Origin: Haloterrigena gelatinilytica
GTDB taxonomy: Archaea; Halobacteriota; Halobacteria; Halobacteriales; Natrialbaceae
DNA: 64,000 nt
NCBI RefSeq assembly: GCF_013342145.1
Contig: NZ_JABUQZ010000001.1
Location: 2,604,001 to 2,668,000 of the forward strand
Direction of reading: 5' to 3'
Each line of letters begins with the position of its first letter. Position 1 is the first letter of the stretch. Position numbers and translations under genes: made by a program. The notes below the pieces were generated by a model, which saw nothing but the letters and a program-made list of their open reading frames with translations, searched no databases and had not been told where the DNA came from. Of the stretch, positions 23,461 through 32,718 are shown piece by piece.

Positions 23461-25421
23461 ATGGAACCTGGACTGGATACGAAACAACGAGACATTCCGG
23501 GGGCGGCCACCCTTTCGGTCGATAACATCGGGGGTATCGACGAAACGGAGGTTACGTTTCACCGCGGGGTGACGGTGCTCTCCGGTCGCAACGCGACCAA
23601 CCGAACATCGCTGCTGCAGGCGATCATGGCGGCGCTCGGAAGCGAGCAAGCGAGTCTCAAAGCCGACGCCGACGAGGGCCACGCGGTCCTCGAGTTCGGC
23701 GACGAGACGTACCGGCGGACGCTCGAACGACGGGGCGGAACGATCGTTACCGACGGCGATCCGTATCTCGACGATCCGGAACTCGCCGATCTGTTCGCGT
23801 TCCTGCTCGAAACCAACGAAGCGCGACAGGCCGTCGCCCGCGGCGACGACCTCCGCGAACTGATCATGCGGCCGGTCGACACCGACGCGATCAAGGCCGA
23901 AATCGAGCAGTACGAACAGCAGAAACGCGAGCTCGACGAGCGGCTGTCCGAACTCGACGATCTCGAGAACCGGCTGCCCGACCTCGAGGCGAAACGGACG
24001 CGTCTCGCCGACGAGATCGAGTCGCTTCAAGAGGACCTCGAAGAGGCCCGCGAAGAACTCGAAGAGACGAACGTCGACGTCGAACAGCGTCGAGAGGAAG
24101 AGTCCGAACTCGAGGAGAAACTCGCGGAGCTTCGCGACACTCGCTCGGAGCTCGAAACCGTCCGCGACCGCATCGAGACCGAACGCGAGAGTATCGAGGC
24201 TCTCGAGGACGAACGCGACGAGGTCGAGGAACGTCTCGAGTCGCTCTCGTCGGGCGACGAGACGGAGGTCAGCCGCCTCGAAGCCGAAATCGACACCCTC
24301 CAGACGAAGAAGGCGGAACTCTCCGACGAGATCTCGCAGCTACAGAGTACGATCCAGTTCAACGAGCAACTGCTCGACGAACAGGAATCGGTCCTTCCGG
24401 ACGCCGCCACTGAGGACGATGACGGCCCGGTTACGGATCAGTTGCTCGCGGACTCGGAGTCGGTCACCTGCTGGACCTGCGGCTCGTCGGTTCCCCGCGA
24501 CCAGATCGAGACGACGATCGAACAGCTCCGGTCCGTCCGACAGGAGCGCATCGAAGAGCGCTCCGAGATCAGCTCCGAACTCGACGAGCGCCGGGAGACG
24601 CTCTCGGAGATCAACGAGAACAAGACCGAGTACCGGCAGACTCAGCGTCGCCTCGACTCGATCGACGACGAACTCGACCGGCGACAGGGCCGGCTCGACG
24701 ATCTGATCGACGACCGCGAGGCCCTCACCGAGGAGATCGACGATCTCGAGACGACGATCGACGACCTCGAGACCGACGACTACAGCGGCGTCCTCGACCA
24801 GCACAAGGAAGTCAACCAGCTCGAGTTCGAACTCGAACGCAAGGAGCGCGAGCGCGAGGAGATCGACGACGAGATCGACGAGATCGAACAGCGCCTCGAC
24901 GACCGCGGCAATCTCCAGGAGCGTCGCGAAGACATCACCGACGAGCTGACGGATCTCCGGACGCGCATCGATCAGATCGAGGCCGACGCCGTCGAGGGTT
25001 CAACGAACACATGGAGAACCTCCTCGAGGCGCTGGGTTACGATAACCTCGACCGAATCTGGATCGACCGGACGCGCCGCGAGGTCCGCGAGGGTCGCCGG
25101 AAGGTCGAGCGATCGTCGTTCGACCTCAAAATCGTCCGCAGTACCGACGAGGGCGCGGCCTACGAGGACACGATCGGGCACCTGAGCGAGAGCGAACGAG
25201 AGGTGACCGGTCTCGTGTTCGCGCTCGCGGGCTATCTCGTCCACGACGTCTACGAGACGGTCCCGTTCATGCTGCTCGACTCCCTCGAGGCGATCGACTC
25301 CGAACGGATCGCCAAGGTCATCGAGTACTTCGAGTCCTACGTGCCGTATCTCGTCGTGGCGCTGCTGGACGAGGACGCGCAGGCCGTCGACGTCGAGCAC
25401 GAGGTCGTCTCGGACATCTAA
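23461..25421 (+). pseudogene. Archaea-specific SMC-related ATPase, interrupted by a frameshift
   Basis: Reconstructed, this is a ~653-residue Rad50/SMC-like protein. The N-terminal ATPase lobe is at residues 15-135, with a degenerate P-loop GRNATNRTSL (42-51) in place of GxxGxGKS. A long charged coiled coil runs through about 155-520, interrupted by a zinc-hook-like CWTC (337-340). The C-terminal lobe contains FMLLDSLEAID (Walker-B-like) and VVALLDEDA. Near 24996-24999 one base is missing: GTCGAGGGTTCAACGAACAC reads correctly as VE(x)FNEHME only if a base is restored after GAGG. Without it the frame runs on to a stop at 25185 with an Arg/Ser-rich, non-halophilic tail. This is either a real recent inactivation or a base-call error. 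Confidence 0.8.
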
Positions 25422-26213
25422 TCGCGGCGACGCAGTCGTCGAATTTCTTTCAGTCGGCATCCACGCAGCCGATAGCAGTCCGTGTCTCGCCTCCATAAAT
25501 CACATATCGCGATATAGAATGGCGTCATTCGAACTGATAGAGTGGTCGACGGTGAGCGAGAGCCCTAAATCGCTGGACGACTCCACGCTGGCGTCTCGTG
25601 GATCGTTCCTCGGATGCGGACGTGGCGGGTTGCTCTCGTCGCCTCGAGCAGGAGCGCACCAATTACCATCCTACTGTACTATTTTTTAATCCGAGATTTC
25701 CGATCGCTGTCGGAGTGATCTGACCAGTACAGATAATTCCGAAGGACAATCTATCCACAGTACTCGCGAATATCGTGCCCATATCGGACGTATTCTAACC
25801 CAATATCCGGATCTGGACGAATGAAATCGAAATAATCAAAGATATCGTTGCAATCCAATCGGTGATAACCGATATACCCAATAACAGGCGGAAAACGCTG
25901 TCCCGAGAGCAAATCGATTCGGTCATTCGATCGGATCGGCCAAATGAAACATGAACGATAACAGAGTATTTGTGAGAGTTATAATTATATAGACATACGA
26001 GAGGAGACCCTCGAGCAGGAGAAGAAAGAGCACGTTCGGCGGCTGCAATGAAGAACGAGCGTCGCTCGCTGTCCGGGAGAGCGTCGTTTCGAGCGAACTG
26101 ACGGACCGTCTCTCCGACAGCCCCGCCGAAACCGCCACAGCGGCCCGCTCGAGTCGGTCTCGAGCGATGAGGATATCTATACGCTTTTACGTGCCCGTTA
26201 CGGAGACGATAGC
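25422..26213. other. AT-richer intergenic region without a supported gene
   Basis: About 790 bases between the SMC-like gene and the ACT-hom operon. Positions 25640-26010 are AT-rich (for example ATTATAATTATATAG-like text near 25978). A 71-codon minus-strand frame with a hydrophobic stretch (25923-26138) was considered too weak. With the region at 21382-22722 it encloses rdfA and the SMC-like gene in an AT-richer block. Confidence 0.45.
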
Positions 26214-26267
26214 ATGCCCACGATGACGGACGATCACGTGCCGAGAGGCGGTGACACCGATGGGTGA
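26214..26267 (+). other. 17-codon upstream ORF overlapping the ACT gene start
   Basis: ATG at 26214 opens a 17-codon frame (MPTMTDDHVPRGGDTDG) whose stop TGA (26265-26267) lies just past the ATG of the ACT-domain gene (26260). A TATA-like ATATCTATACG sits around 26173. The overlap could couple translation of the main gene to this leader; expression is not shown. Confidence 0.3.
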
Positions 26268-26823
26268 CGAACCGACGCCACCGGGCGACCTCGGCACCGA
26301 GGCCGACGGCGGCGTTCGTACCTACACCGTCCGCCTCGAGCTGGTCGACGAGCCCGGCGAGTTACTCGCTGCGCTGGCACCGATCGCCGAAAACGGCGGC
26401 AATCTCATGAGTATCCACCACGAGCGCGGCAACATCACGCCGCGGGGACACATTCCCGTCGAGGTCGACCTCGGCTGTCCGCCGGATCGGTTCGACGATA
26501 TCGTCGCCGCACTCCGGGAAACCGGCGTCAACGTCATTCAGGCCGGCGCCGAACGCTACGGCGAGGAGATCAGCGTCGTGCTGGTCGGTCACCTCATCGA
26601 GACGGACCTCTCCGATACCCTGCTGGCGATCGAGAACGAGACGAGCGCCGCGGTCCTCGACCTGTCGCTGTCCGCACCGCAGGGAACCGGCGATATCTCG
26701 AGCGCCCGAGTGCGACTCGCGATCGACTCCGGGCGGTCCGAGGCGGTCTTCGAGACCATCCGATCGGTCAGCGAGGAGAAGGATCTCACCGTCGTCGAAC
26801 CGCTGCTCGGAGGTGACGCCTGA
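26260..26823 (+). CDS. ACT-domain regulatory protein (amino-acid sensing)
   Basis: A 187-residue protein with an ACT domain at residues about 20-95: YTVRLELVDEPGELLAALAPIAENGGNLMSI, quoted as LVDEPGELLAALAPIAENG. A second ACT-like half (95-180) follows. There is no catalytic domain. ACT proteins bind amino acids. Its TGA overlaps the ATG of homoserine dehydrogenase (TGATG), so it is translationally coupled and is probably the detached regulatory subunit of that enzyme, sensing threonine or a related amino acid. GGCGGTGA lies just upstream of ATG 26260 as a Shine-Dalgarno-like site, so the gene is leadered, unlike most in the window. Confidence 0.88.
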   Translation: MGDEPTPPGDLGTEADGGVRTYTVRLELVDEPGELLAALAPIAENGGNLMSIHHERGNITPRGHIPVEVDLGCPPDRFDDIVAALRETGVNVIQAGAERYGEEISVVLVGHLIETDLSDTLLAIENETSAAVLDLSLSAPQGTGDISSARVRLAIDSGRSEAVFETIRSVSEEKDLTVVEPLLGGDA

Positions 26824-27770
26824 TGCGACTCGCGATTCTCGGTGCGGGCGACGTCGGGCGATCGGTCGCCGACCTCGCCGGCGAGTACGGTCACGAGGTC
26901 GTCGCCCTCGCCGACTCGACGAACGCCGTCATCGACGACGACGGTATCGACGTCGAGGGCGCCCTCCAGCGCAAACGCAGCGGCGAACCCGTCGGCGTCG
27001 ACGACCCCGACGACGTCTTCGAGGGCGAGTACGACGTCCTCGTGGAGGCGACGCCGACGACGCTCGGCGACGCCGAACCCGGATTCTCCCACGTCGAACG
27101 CGCCCTCGAGGCCGACCGCCACGTCGTGTTGGCCAACAAGGGGCCCGTCGCCGAACGGTACGAGGAGGTGCGGGCTCTCGAGGCCGACAGCGAAGGGTCG
27201 GTGCGATTCGAGGCGACCGTCGGCGGCGCGATTCCCGCGCTTTCGACGGTCGAAGACTGCATGCCGGAGAACGTCACGGCGGTCCGCGGCGTGCTCAACG
27301 GCACCGCGAACTTCATCCTGACGCGGATGGCCGCCGAGGGCCTGGACTACGAGCACGTCCTCGCGGAAGCCCAGGATCTGGGCGTCGCCGAGGCCGATCC
27401 CACCTTCGACGTCGACGGCACCGACGCCGCACTCAAATTCGTCATCCTCGCGAACGTCCTTTCCGACGGCGGCTTCGCTCTCGAGGACGCGGAGGTCGAG
27501 GGAATCCAGAACATTCCGGGTAGCGCGCTGAATCTGGCCGCCGAAGACGGCCGAACGATTCGACTGATCGGCGAAGCCACCCGCGAGGGCGTCCGCGTCG
27601 GGCCGCGACTCGTTCCCGAGAACGGTCCCCTCGCCGTTACCGGCACCCGGAACATCATTCAGATCGAAACCCGCAACGCCGGTTCCTTACACTCCAGCGG
27701 GCGCGGCGCCGGCGGTCCCGAGACCGCCACCGCCGTCCTCTCGGACGTCAACCGGCTGGCGGATCACTGA
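26823..27770 (+). CDS. hom: Homoserine dehydrogenase
   Basis: A 315-residue NAD(P)H-dependent enzyme reducing aspartate semialdehyde to homoserine for threonine and methionine. The start MRLAILGAGDVGRSVADLAG has the dinucleotide-binding GxGxxG (GAGDVG). Signatures include DVLVEATPTTLGDAEPG, VVLANKGPVAERY (catalytic Lys of NKGP), EATVGGAIPALS, LNGTANFILTRM and the acidic-residue stretch AEADPTFDVDGTDAALK (quoted as DPTFDVDGTDAA). It lacks the C-terminal ACT domain of bacterial enzymes, which fits the separate ACT protein immediately upstream. A perfect GGAGGTGA Shine-Dalgarno at 26809-26816 precedes the ATG. Confidence 0.96.
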   Translation: MRLAILGAGDVGRSVADLAGEYGHEVVALADSTNAVIDDDGIDVEGALQRKRSGEPVGVDDPDDVFEGEYDVLVEATPTTLGDAEPGFSHVERALEADRHVVLANKGPVAERYEEVRALEADSEGSVRFEATVGGAIPALSTVEDCMPENVTAVRGVLNGTANFILTRMAAEGLDYEHVLAEAQDLGVAEADPTFDVDGTDAALKFVILANVLSDGGFALEDAEVEGIQNIPGSALNLAAEDGRTIRLIGEATREGVRVGPRLVPENGPLAVTGTRNIIQIETRNAGSLHSSGRGAGGPETATAVLSDVNRLADH

Positions 27771-28205
27771 CGGGACCGTCGCGCAACGGTCCTCGCGGGT
27801 CGGTTTCGATTCATTTGCCGTCCGTTTTGCGAGCCATCGTCCGAACGGGGAGTGTGAGCGCTTTCGTCGACATCGAACAGTCGAGGGATCGCTCGATCGA
27901 TTCGATTCGACGCGACTGTCACCGTCGTAAATCTGCTCTCGCTCGCGCGCGAGTAGCGCAGCGCGGAGTTCCCGCTGCAGGAACGACGATCCGCCGCCAT
28001 AAGTGGCTGAATTATGATACAATCGGTCGTTTCGACTCGGCCTCAGACAGTAATAATGATGATGAACGGAACGCATCTCTTCCGGAGAGTGTTCGTCCTA
28101 TTCCCAGCGTAGAACAGCTGTAGCGTCCGTTTCGAGGACGCTCCATCTGGTTACTGTCGCGACGTCACGCCGAATTCAGCGGTCGCCGCAGTACGAACTC
28201 TCGAA
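27771..28205. other. Intergenic region, no gene seen
   Basis: A 435-base gap after hom. No acidic or codon-biased frame, no RNA gene and no clear repeat were found. The only recognisable element is the aroD promoter at its end. Confidence 0.4.
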
Positions 28206-28216
28206 ATATTTTTATG
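28206..28216 (+). promoter_or_regulatory. aroD: TATA box of aroD
   Basis: ATATTTTTATG is centred about 28 nt upstream of ATG 28239. It supports that ATG as a leaderless start over the in-frame ATA/ATG-like positions further upstream. Confidence 0.65.
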
Positions 28217-28238
28217 CGGAGGATTGGTAGCCCGTATC

Positions 28239-28982
28239 ATGACTGCCGACGGTTTCGCCCTCGCCGCAACAACGAACGATCTGACACGGGAGCCGAAAGC
28301 TCGTGACACCGCTGACATCATCGAGTTCCGGATGGACAGCGCGGAGGACCCGATCGAACAACTCGCCAACTACGACGGCGACCTGCCGATTCTCGCCACG
28401 AACCGCTCGCGGTGGTTCGGCGGCCACGCGGCCGACCGCGGCCGATTGGATCAGTTGATGGCCGCCGCCGAGTTCGACGTCGTCGAGATGGTCGACGTCG
28501 AACTCGAGACGGCGCGTGGCATGCAGTGGGTTCTAGAGGAGTTTCGCGAACAGGACGTGGAACTGGTGATCTCCTTCCACGAGTTCGACGAGACCCCCGA
28601 CCAGGAGACGCTCGACGCGATCATCGAGGAGTGCGCCCGGTACGGCGACATCGCCAAAGTCGCGACCTACGCCGCGGATCGCGAGGACTGCCTGCGGATT
28701 CTGACGGCGATCGATACCGCGACGCAGAACGGCATTCGGGCGGCCGGAATCGCGATGGGCGAACTCGGCAGTCACACGCGCGTGATCGGCCCGCTGTACG
28801 GCTCCGCACTGGGCTACGCGCCACTCGAGTCCGACAAGAGCGAGTACGCGCCGGGGCAGTTACCGCTGCACAGGCTCGATTCGCTGATCGAGATGATCGA
28901 GGAGAGCGGCACGGACAGCCGGATTTTCGACCAGCTGGACGAGGAGTATCCGAGTCGGCAGGAAGTTACGCAGACCGAGTGA
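28239..28982 (+). CDS. aroD: Type I 3-dehydroquinate dehydratase
   Basis: A 247-residue class I dehydroquinase catalysing step three of the shikimate pathway through a Schiff base. It begins MTADGFALAATTNDL and has IIEFRMDSAEDP (EFRxD type substrate site), the VELVISFHEFDETP His (catalytic His of the SFHEF motif), GDIAKVATYAADRED with the imine-forming Lys (AKVAT), and MGELGSHTRVIGPLYGSALGYAPL (MGxxGxxSR type as MGELGSHTR) toward the C-terminus. Length is normal for archaeal members. The companion archaeal 3-dehydroquinate synthase II is 2.3 kb downstream on the other strand. Confidence 0.95.
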   Translation: MTADGFALAATTNDLTREPKARDTADIIEFRMDSAEDPIEQLANYDGDLPILATNRSRWFGGHAADRGRLDQLMAAAEFDVVEMVDVELETARGMQWVLEEFREQDVELVISFHEFDETPDQETLDAIIEECARYGDIAKVATYAADREDCLRILTAIDTATQNGIRAAGIAMGELGSHTRVIGPLYGSALGYAPLESDKSEYAPGQLPLHRLDSLIEMIEESGTDSRIFDQLDEEYPSRQEVTQTE

Positions 28983-29207
28983 GAGCGAAGCGACTCGCGA
29001 TGTGGCGTCGGTTCGTGTTCGGTTCACAGCGAGTCTCGGAGACGGGATCCGATCTCGCGTCTCGAGCTCTCGATTTTCGCAACGAATCGATTGCCCGTGA
29101 ACGGGTTGCCGGTCCGTTCCCGTCCGGAACGGTTATCGATCCGAACGTACACCGTCGTCGAAAGAAATCGGAATGTTAAGGACGAGGGTCCCCTACCACC
29201 ACGTACG

Positions 29208-29621
29208 ATGACATGGCTTCGCGCGGTCGTCGCCGCTGGCCTCTCGATGGTCTTTCCCGGTGCCGGACACGTCGTGATCCGGGACTGGCTTCGAGCCCTG
29301 CTCTTCGCCGGCCTCTACTTCGTCACGTTCTGGCTCTTCTTCCCGGTCGATCAGATCGCAACGGCCGAGTCGTTCGCCGAGGCGATGACGATCACCAGCG
29401 AGGTCGACATGCTGTCTCAGTTGACGCTCCTGTTCGTCAACCTCATCGCGGCGTTCGACGCCATCATCCGGGCGCTCGAGTTCTCGCCGAACGCCGCCGG
29501 AGACGACGGCGGAGCTACCTGCCCCGAATGCGGCAAGGAACTGGACGAGGACCTCGAGTTCTGTCACTGGTGTACGGCCCGCCTCGAGCCGAGCCCCGAC
29601 GAGGAACCGGCCCAGACGTAA
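29208..29621 (+). CDS. Membrane protein with C-terminal zinc ribbon
   Basis: A 137-residue protein with three hydrophobic segments: MTWLRAVVAAGLSMVFPGAGH, ALLFAGLYFVTFWLFFPV and LTLLFVNLIAAFDAIIRAL. These are followed by a zinc-ribbon tail CPECGKELDEDLEFCHWC (two CxxC knuckles). Small helical-membrane plus zinc-ribbon proteins are common in haloarchaea and uncharacterised; the segment FPGAGHVVIRDWLRAL resembles small TM2-type domains. ATG 29208 is the last start keeping the first helix. Confidence 0.8.
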   Translation: MTWLRAVVAAGLSMVFPGAGHVVIRDWLRALLFAGLYFVTFWLFFPVDQIATAESFAEAMTITSEVDMLSQLTLLFVNLIAAFDAIIRALEFSPNAAGDDGGATCPECGKELDEDLEFCHWCTARLEPSPDEEPAQT

Positions 29622-29768
29622 TCCGTCAGCCCCGCTCGAGTGACCGGCGTTACCACCACGCACCCGTGATATAATCACACTAGTAGTACATCGACGGAGC
29701 CCTTTTCACCGATCGCTTGGTACGGCGGCTATCAGGTCGGTCTCGGCGACCGACGGACGTGATTTCGA

Positions 29769-29927
29769 ATGCACGCAAAGGGAGACTACGACGAGCGAGA
29801 GGCGACGGCGGATCGAGCGTTCGACCACTACGCCAGCTACGAGGACGGCGACGGCACCGTCATCTGCGATCGGCGGACCCCGTCCGCGTGGATCCGATCG
29901 ACGACCGTGTGGTCGTGCCGGCGGTGA
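29769..29927 (+). CDS. Small haloarchaeal protein (DUF7331-like)
   Basis: A 52-residue protein starting MHAKGDYDEREATADRAFDH and containing YASYEDGDGTVICDRRTPSAW. This matches the layout (a Y-E-x-D-G-x-V-I-x-D-R-x-x-P-x-A-W core) of a widespread tiny haloarchaeal family I recall as DUF7331. Function unknown. It ends 22 bases before the convergent RnfC-like gene. The C-terminal tail here (SCRR) looks shorter or altered compared with what is usual. Confidence 0.6.
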   Translation: MHAKGDYDEREATADRAFDHYASYEDGDGTVICDRRTPSAWIRSTTVWSCRR

Positions 29928-29948
29928 GCCGTAGCCGCGCCGGCGGCA

Positions 29949-31067
29949 TCAGCCCGACGTCAACCGGTCGTCGCGCTCGATCGTAATCGATCGATCGCCG
30001 ACGCCGGTGACCGTGCCGTCGATCGGGGCGTGCTGGGCGATGCTGATCCCGTCGGCCGGCCGGGCGATCATCTCGCCGGTCTCGAGTTCGTCGCCGACCG
30101 TGACGATCGGCTCGCTCGGCGTGACGATCCCCTCGAAATCGGGGTTCGTGATCAGTGGCACTTCGACGCGATCCGGACGGAGCGCTTCCGTCGGGGCCGT
30201 CTCGTGGACAGACTCCTTCCACGCCGCCGGCGCGAGGACGTTGACCCGACCGCCGCTTCCGATGGTGTTCTCCTCGACGACCGACTTCTCCATCACGAGC
30301 AGGCAGTTCGTTCGCTTGCGGACCCCGAACGCGTCCGGAGCTGAGTCGATCTCGAAACACCATCCCGGACCGCCGTCGAGGATGACCTCGTTGTCGGCGA
30401 GTTCGTCCGTGCGACCCGCCGCCTCGAGCAGGTCCGTCGCCGGCGTGCCGATCGGCACCTCGAGGAACCGGTGGGTCGGTACCCGCCCGTCGACGTGGAC
30501 GAACTTGCGGGTCGTCGGCTCCCCGTCGACGAGGGCGCGATAGACGTTCGAGAGCGTCTCGGTGTTCTGGACGATCCAGCCGTTGTCCATCGGGAGTTCG
30601 TTGCCTCCCATGACCACGCCCGCGACGAGCCGCATGAGGACGCTCTCCATCCCGAACTCGTACTTGTCGTCGGTGTAGGCGATGACGATCCCCGTCTCGT
30701 CTTCGGAGACCGGCAGCGCGTCCGGCGCGTAGATCGTCGCGTCGGTCGCCGCCTCGAGGTCGCCCATCCACTCGTCGCGGTCGGGCCACTTGGCGGCGAT
30801 GACGATCCGATCGAACGCGCGATCGAGGAGTCCGTCGAACAGCGCCGCCAACTCCTCGGTTCGCTCGCGGCCCAGCCACTTGTCCATGTAGTAGTTCGGT
30901 TCGCTCTCCTGGTGGTTGACCAGCAGCGAGTCGACCTCGTCGAGGCGCTCCCACTTGGCGTACGTCGGGAATCCGGCGCCGCCTGCGCCCGCGAGGCCGG
31001 CGTTGCGAAGCGTCACTGCGAATTCGGGCGGTTCGACCGATCGAATGGCCTCTCGAGTAATACTCAT
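29949..31067 (-). CDS. RnfC/Nqo1-like FMN-binding oxidoreductase subunit
   Basis: A 372-residue protein with the fold shared by RnfC, Nqo1 (NuoF) and PduS. The N-terminus has the glycine-rich FMN/NAD region LRNAGLAGAGGAGFPTYAKW, then LLVNHQESEPNYYMDKWL (residue E in the QESEP loop). An SLBB-like central part (VPTHRFLEVPIGTPATDLLE) follows. The C-terminal 4Fe-4S cluster segment found in RnfC and NuoF is absent, so it resembles a stand-alone NADH/flavin module. The last 60 residues (GIVTPSEPIVTVGDELETGEM) look like a barrel-sandwich/lipoyl-type hybrid. The redox partner is unknown. Confidence 0.8.
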   Translation of the reverse strand: MSITREAIRSVEPPEFAVTLRNAGLAGAGGAGFPTYAKWERLDEVDSLLVNHQESEPNYYMDKWLGRERTEELAALFDGLLDRAFDRIVIAAKWPDRDEWMGDLEAATDATIYAPDALPVSEDETGIVIAYTDDKYEFGMESVLMRLVAGVVMGGNELPMDNGWIVQNTETLSNVYRALVDGEPTTRKFVHVDGRVPTHRFLEVPIGTPATDLLEAAGRTDELADNEVILDGGPGWCFEIDSAPDAFGVRKRTNCLLVMEKSVVEENTIGSGGRVNVLAPAAWKESVHETAPTEALRPDRVEVPLITNPDFEGIVTPSEPIVTVGDELETGEMIARPADGISIAQHAPIDGTVTGVGDRSITIERDDRLTSG

Positions 31068-31283
31068 CGTCTGCCACGTGTGACGATAACAACCACCATA
31101 GAAGTTGTTCGCCGCCGCGTGGAATTACCGGTACAAGTGATGATTTCCCCGTTTCAGGGTGTCTCGACGGGATACTGTCCGCGAAGGTGGCAACTGATCG
31201 ACACGGTGCACCGAATCCGACGGAGAACGTGGGGTAAGTTACCAAATGACTATGATACAGATCCGAGAGGTCGACGAAATTGA

Positions 31284-32495
31284 CTATTTCTCGATGATAC
31301 TCTCTTCGACGGCCTCGCCGAAGTGACGCGCCGTGTCCTCGGTGTACAGCAGGAGTTCGTCGCCGGCTTCCAACTCCGTGACGGCGGTCCGGCCCTCGCC
31401 GGTGGCGACCTTGATGGTCTCGGCGTTCTGGAGGAGCGTCTCGATGCGGTCGCCGTCGTCGGTCTCGAGGGCGACCCGGAACATCGGCCGCTTCTCGATC
31501 TTGACGCGGCCGACGATGGCCTCGCGGGTGTTACCCGCGGTGTCGACGACCTGAACTTCGTCGCCGCTCTGGAGCTCCGAGAGGTACTTCGTGCCGCCGT
31601 CGGGCGTGCGGATGTACGCGTGGACGGCGCCGGCGTTGACCCGGAAGGGACGGGAGGCGACGTACGGCGATTCGGCCGTCTCGGCGTGGACGAACACGAG
31701 GCCGCGGGCCATCGAGCCGACGAGCATCCCTTCGTCGTGTTCCAGCAGGCTTCCGGTATCGACGCAGACCCGGTCGGCGCTGCCGATCTGCTCGATGTCG
31801 AGCACCTCGGCGTACTCTAAGTCGAGGGACTCGCGTTCGGCTTCGTCGCGGACCGCCACGGTCTCGCGGATCTCGTCGGGACTGTCGGAGTCGAGCAGAA
31901 CCGCGTCGGCGCCCAGTTCGAGGGTTTCGAAGGCCGTCTTCGCCTCCTCTGCGGTGGTGACGCCCGCGATGAGGTTGGTCTCCTCGCCGATCCGGGCGAT
32001 CAGGTTCTCGAGGGGGATGATCGTCCAGTCCTCGCCGACGATGATGGTATGGTCGGCCTCCTCGGCGGCCGTCTCGGCGAACCGCTCGTACTCCTTGCCG
32101 AGGATGCGGACGTAGGCGCCGCGCTCGACGTCGCCGTCGCGCCGGCGAAGCGTCGAGAGGTCGGCCGAGCCGGAGAAGTCTTCGGGGAGGTCGATCGTCG
32201 CGTCGCCCTCGCCGTTCTTGCCGACGACGACCGCGTCGGCGTCCGTCGTCGACTCGGCGGCGTCGTCGGCGTCCGCGTCGGTCTCGACGTCGTCGATGTC
32301 GTCGACCAGCGTCACGTCGCCGTCGGTCCGGAAGGCGGCGACGTTGATGTCGCCGAGTTCGCGCACGCGGGAGACGTCTGCTTCGTCGACCAGTACCCAG
32401 TCTGCACCCGCCTCGAGCGCGGCGGTGATCCGCGCCCGGCGGTCGTCCCAGTCGCCGACGGTGTCGTCGGCTTTGACCCAGACAGATCGCGTCAT
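31284..32495 (-). CDS. 3-dehydroquinate synthase II (archaeal shikimate pathway)
   Basis: A 403-residue archaeal enzyme that converts 2-amino-3,7-dideoxy-D-threo-hept-6-ulosonate to 3-dehydroquinate, replacing bacterial AroB. It begins MTRSVWVKADDTVGDWDDRR. The conserved C-terminal half includes EVLDIEQIGSADRVCVDTGSL (quoted in part: IGSADRVCVDTGSLL), EGMLVGSMARGLVFVHAET, PFRVNAGAVHAYIRTPDG and GGTKYLSELQSGDEV. An acidic insertion at about residues 68-85 is haloarchaeal. It pairs with aroD (28239-28982) in the same pathway, although the two genes face each other with an unrelated redox gene between them. Confidence 0.95.
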   Translation of the reverse strand: MTRSVWVKADDTVGDWDDRRARITAALEAGADWVLVDEADVSRVRELGDINVAAFRTDGDVTLVDDIDDVETDADADDAAESTTDADAVVVGKNGEGDATIDLPEDFSGSADLSTLRRRDGDVERGAYVRILGKEYERFAETAAEEADHTIIVGEDWTIIPLENLIARIGEETNLIAGVTTAEEAKTAFETLELGADAVLLDSDSPDEIRETVAVRDEAERESLDLEYAEVLDIEQIGSADRVCVDTGSLLEHDEGMLVGSMARGLVFVHAETAESPYVASRPFRVNAGAVHAYIRTPDGGTKYLSELQSGDEVQVVDTAGNTREAIVGRVKIEKRPMFRVALETDDGDRIETLLQNAETIKVATGEGRTAVTELEAGDELLLYTEDTARHFGEAVEESIIEK

Positions 32496-32718
32496 ATCTC
32501 GACCCTCGAAGGGGACCGGCTTGAACGTGGCGAATGCCGCAGGGCGGGCGGACCCGTCCGCGATTGCTGTCGGCTGTCCGGGACGGTACCGATAGATGTC
32601 GCCGAGCAGTCACGTCTTCGCCGGCGAGTCGCCGTCTTCGATCGAGAACCGACTCGAGGGCGGTGTGGGACCGGGCGGCGTTCGGTGCGCTCCGCGGCCC
32701 GTCGGAAAATTGCTCGCA

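Noticed and set aside
25923-26138. 71-codon minus-strand frame with a hydrophobic segment
   Set aside because: Codon use, composition and lack of a start-site signal do not support a gene; it lies in AT-rich intergenic DNA.
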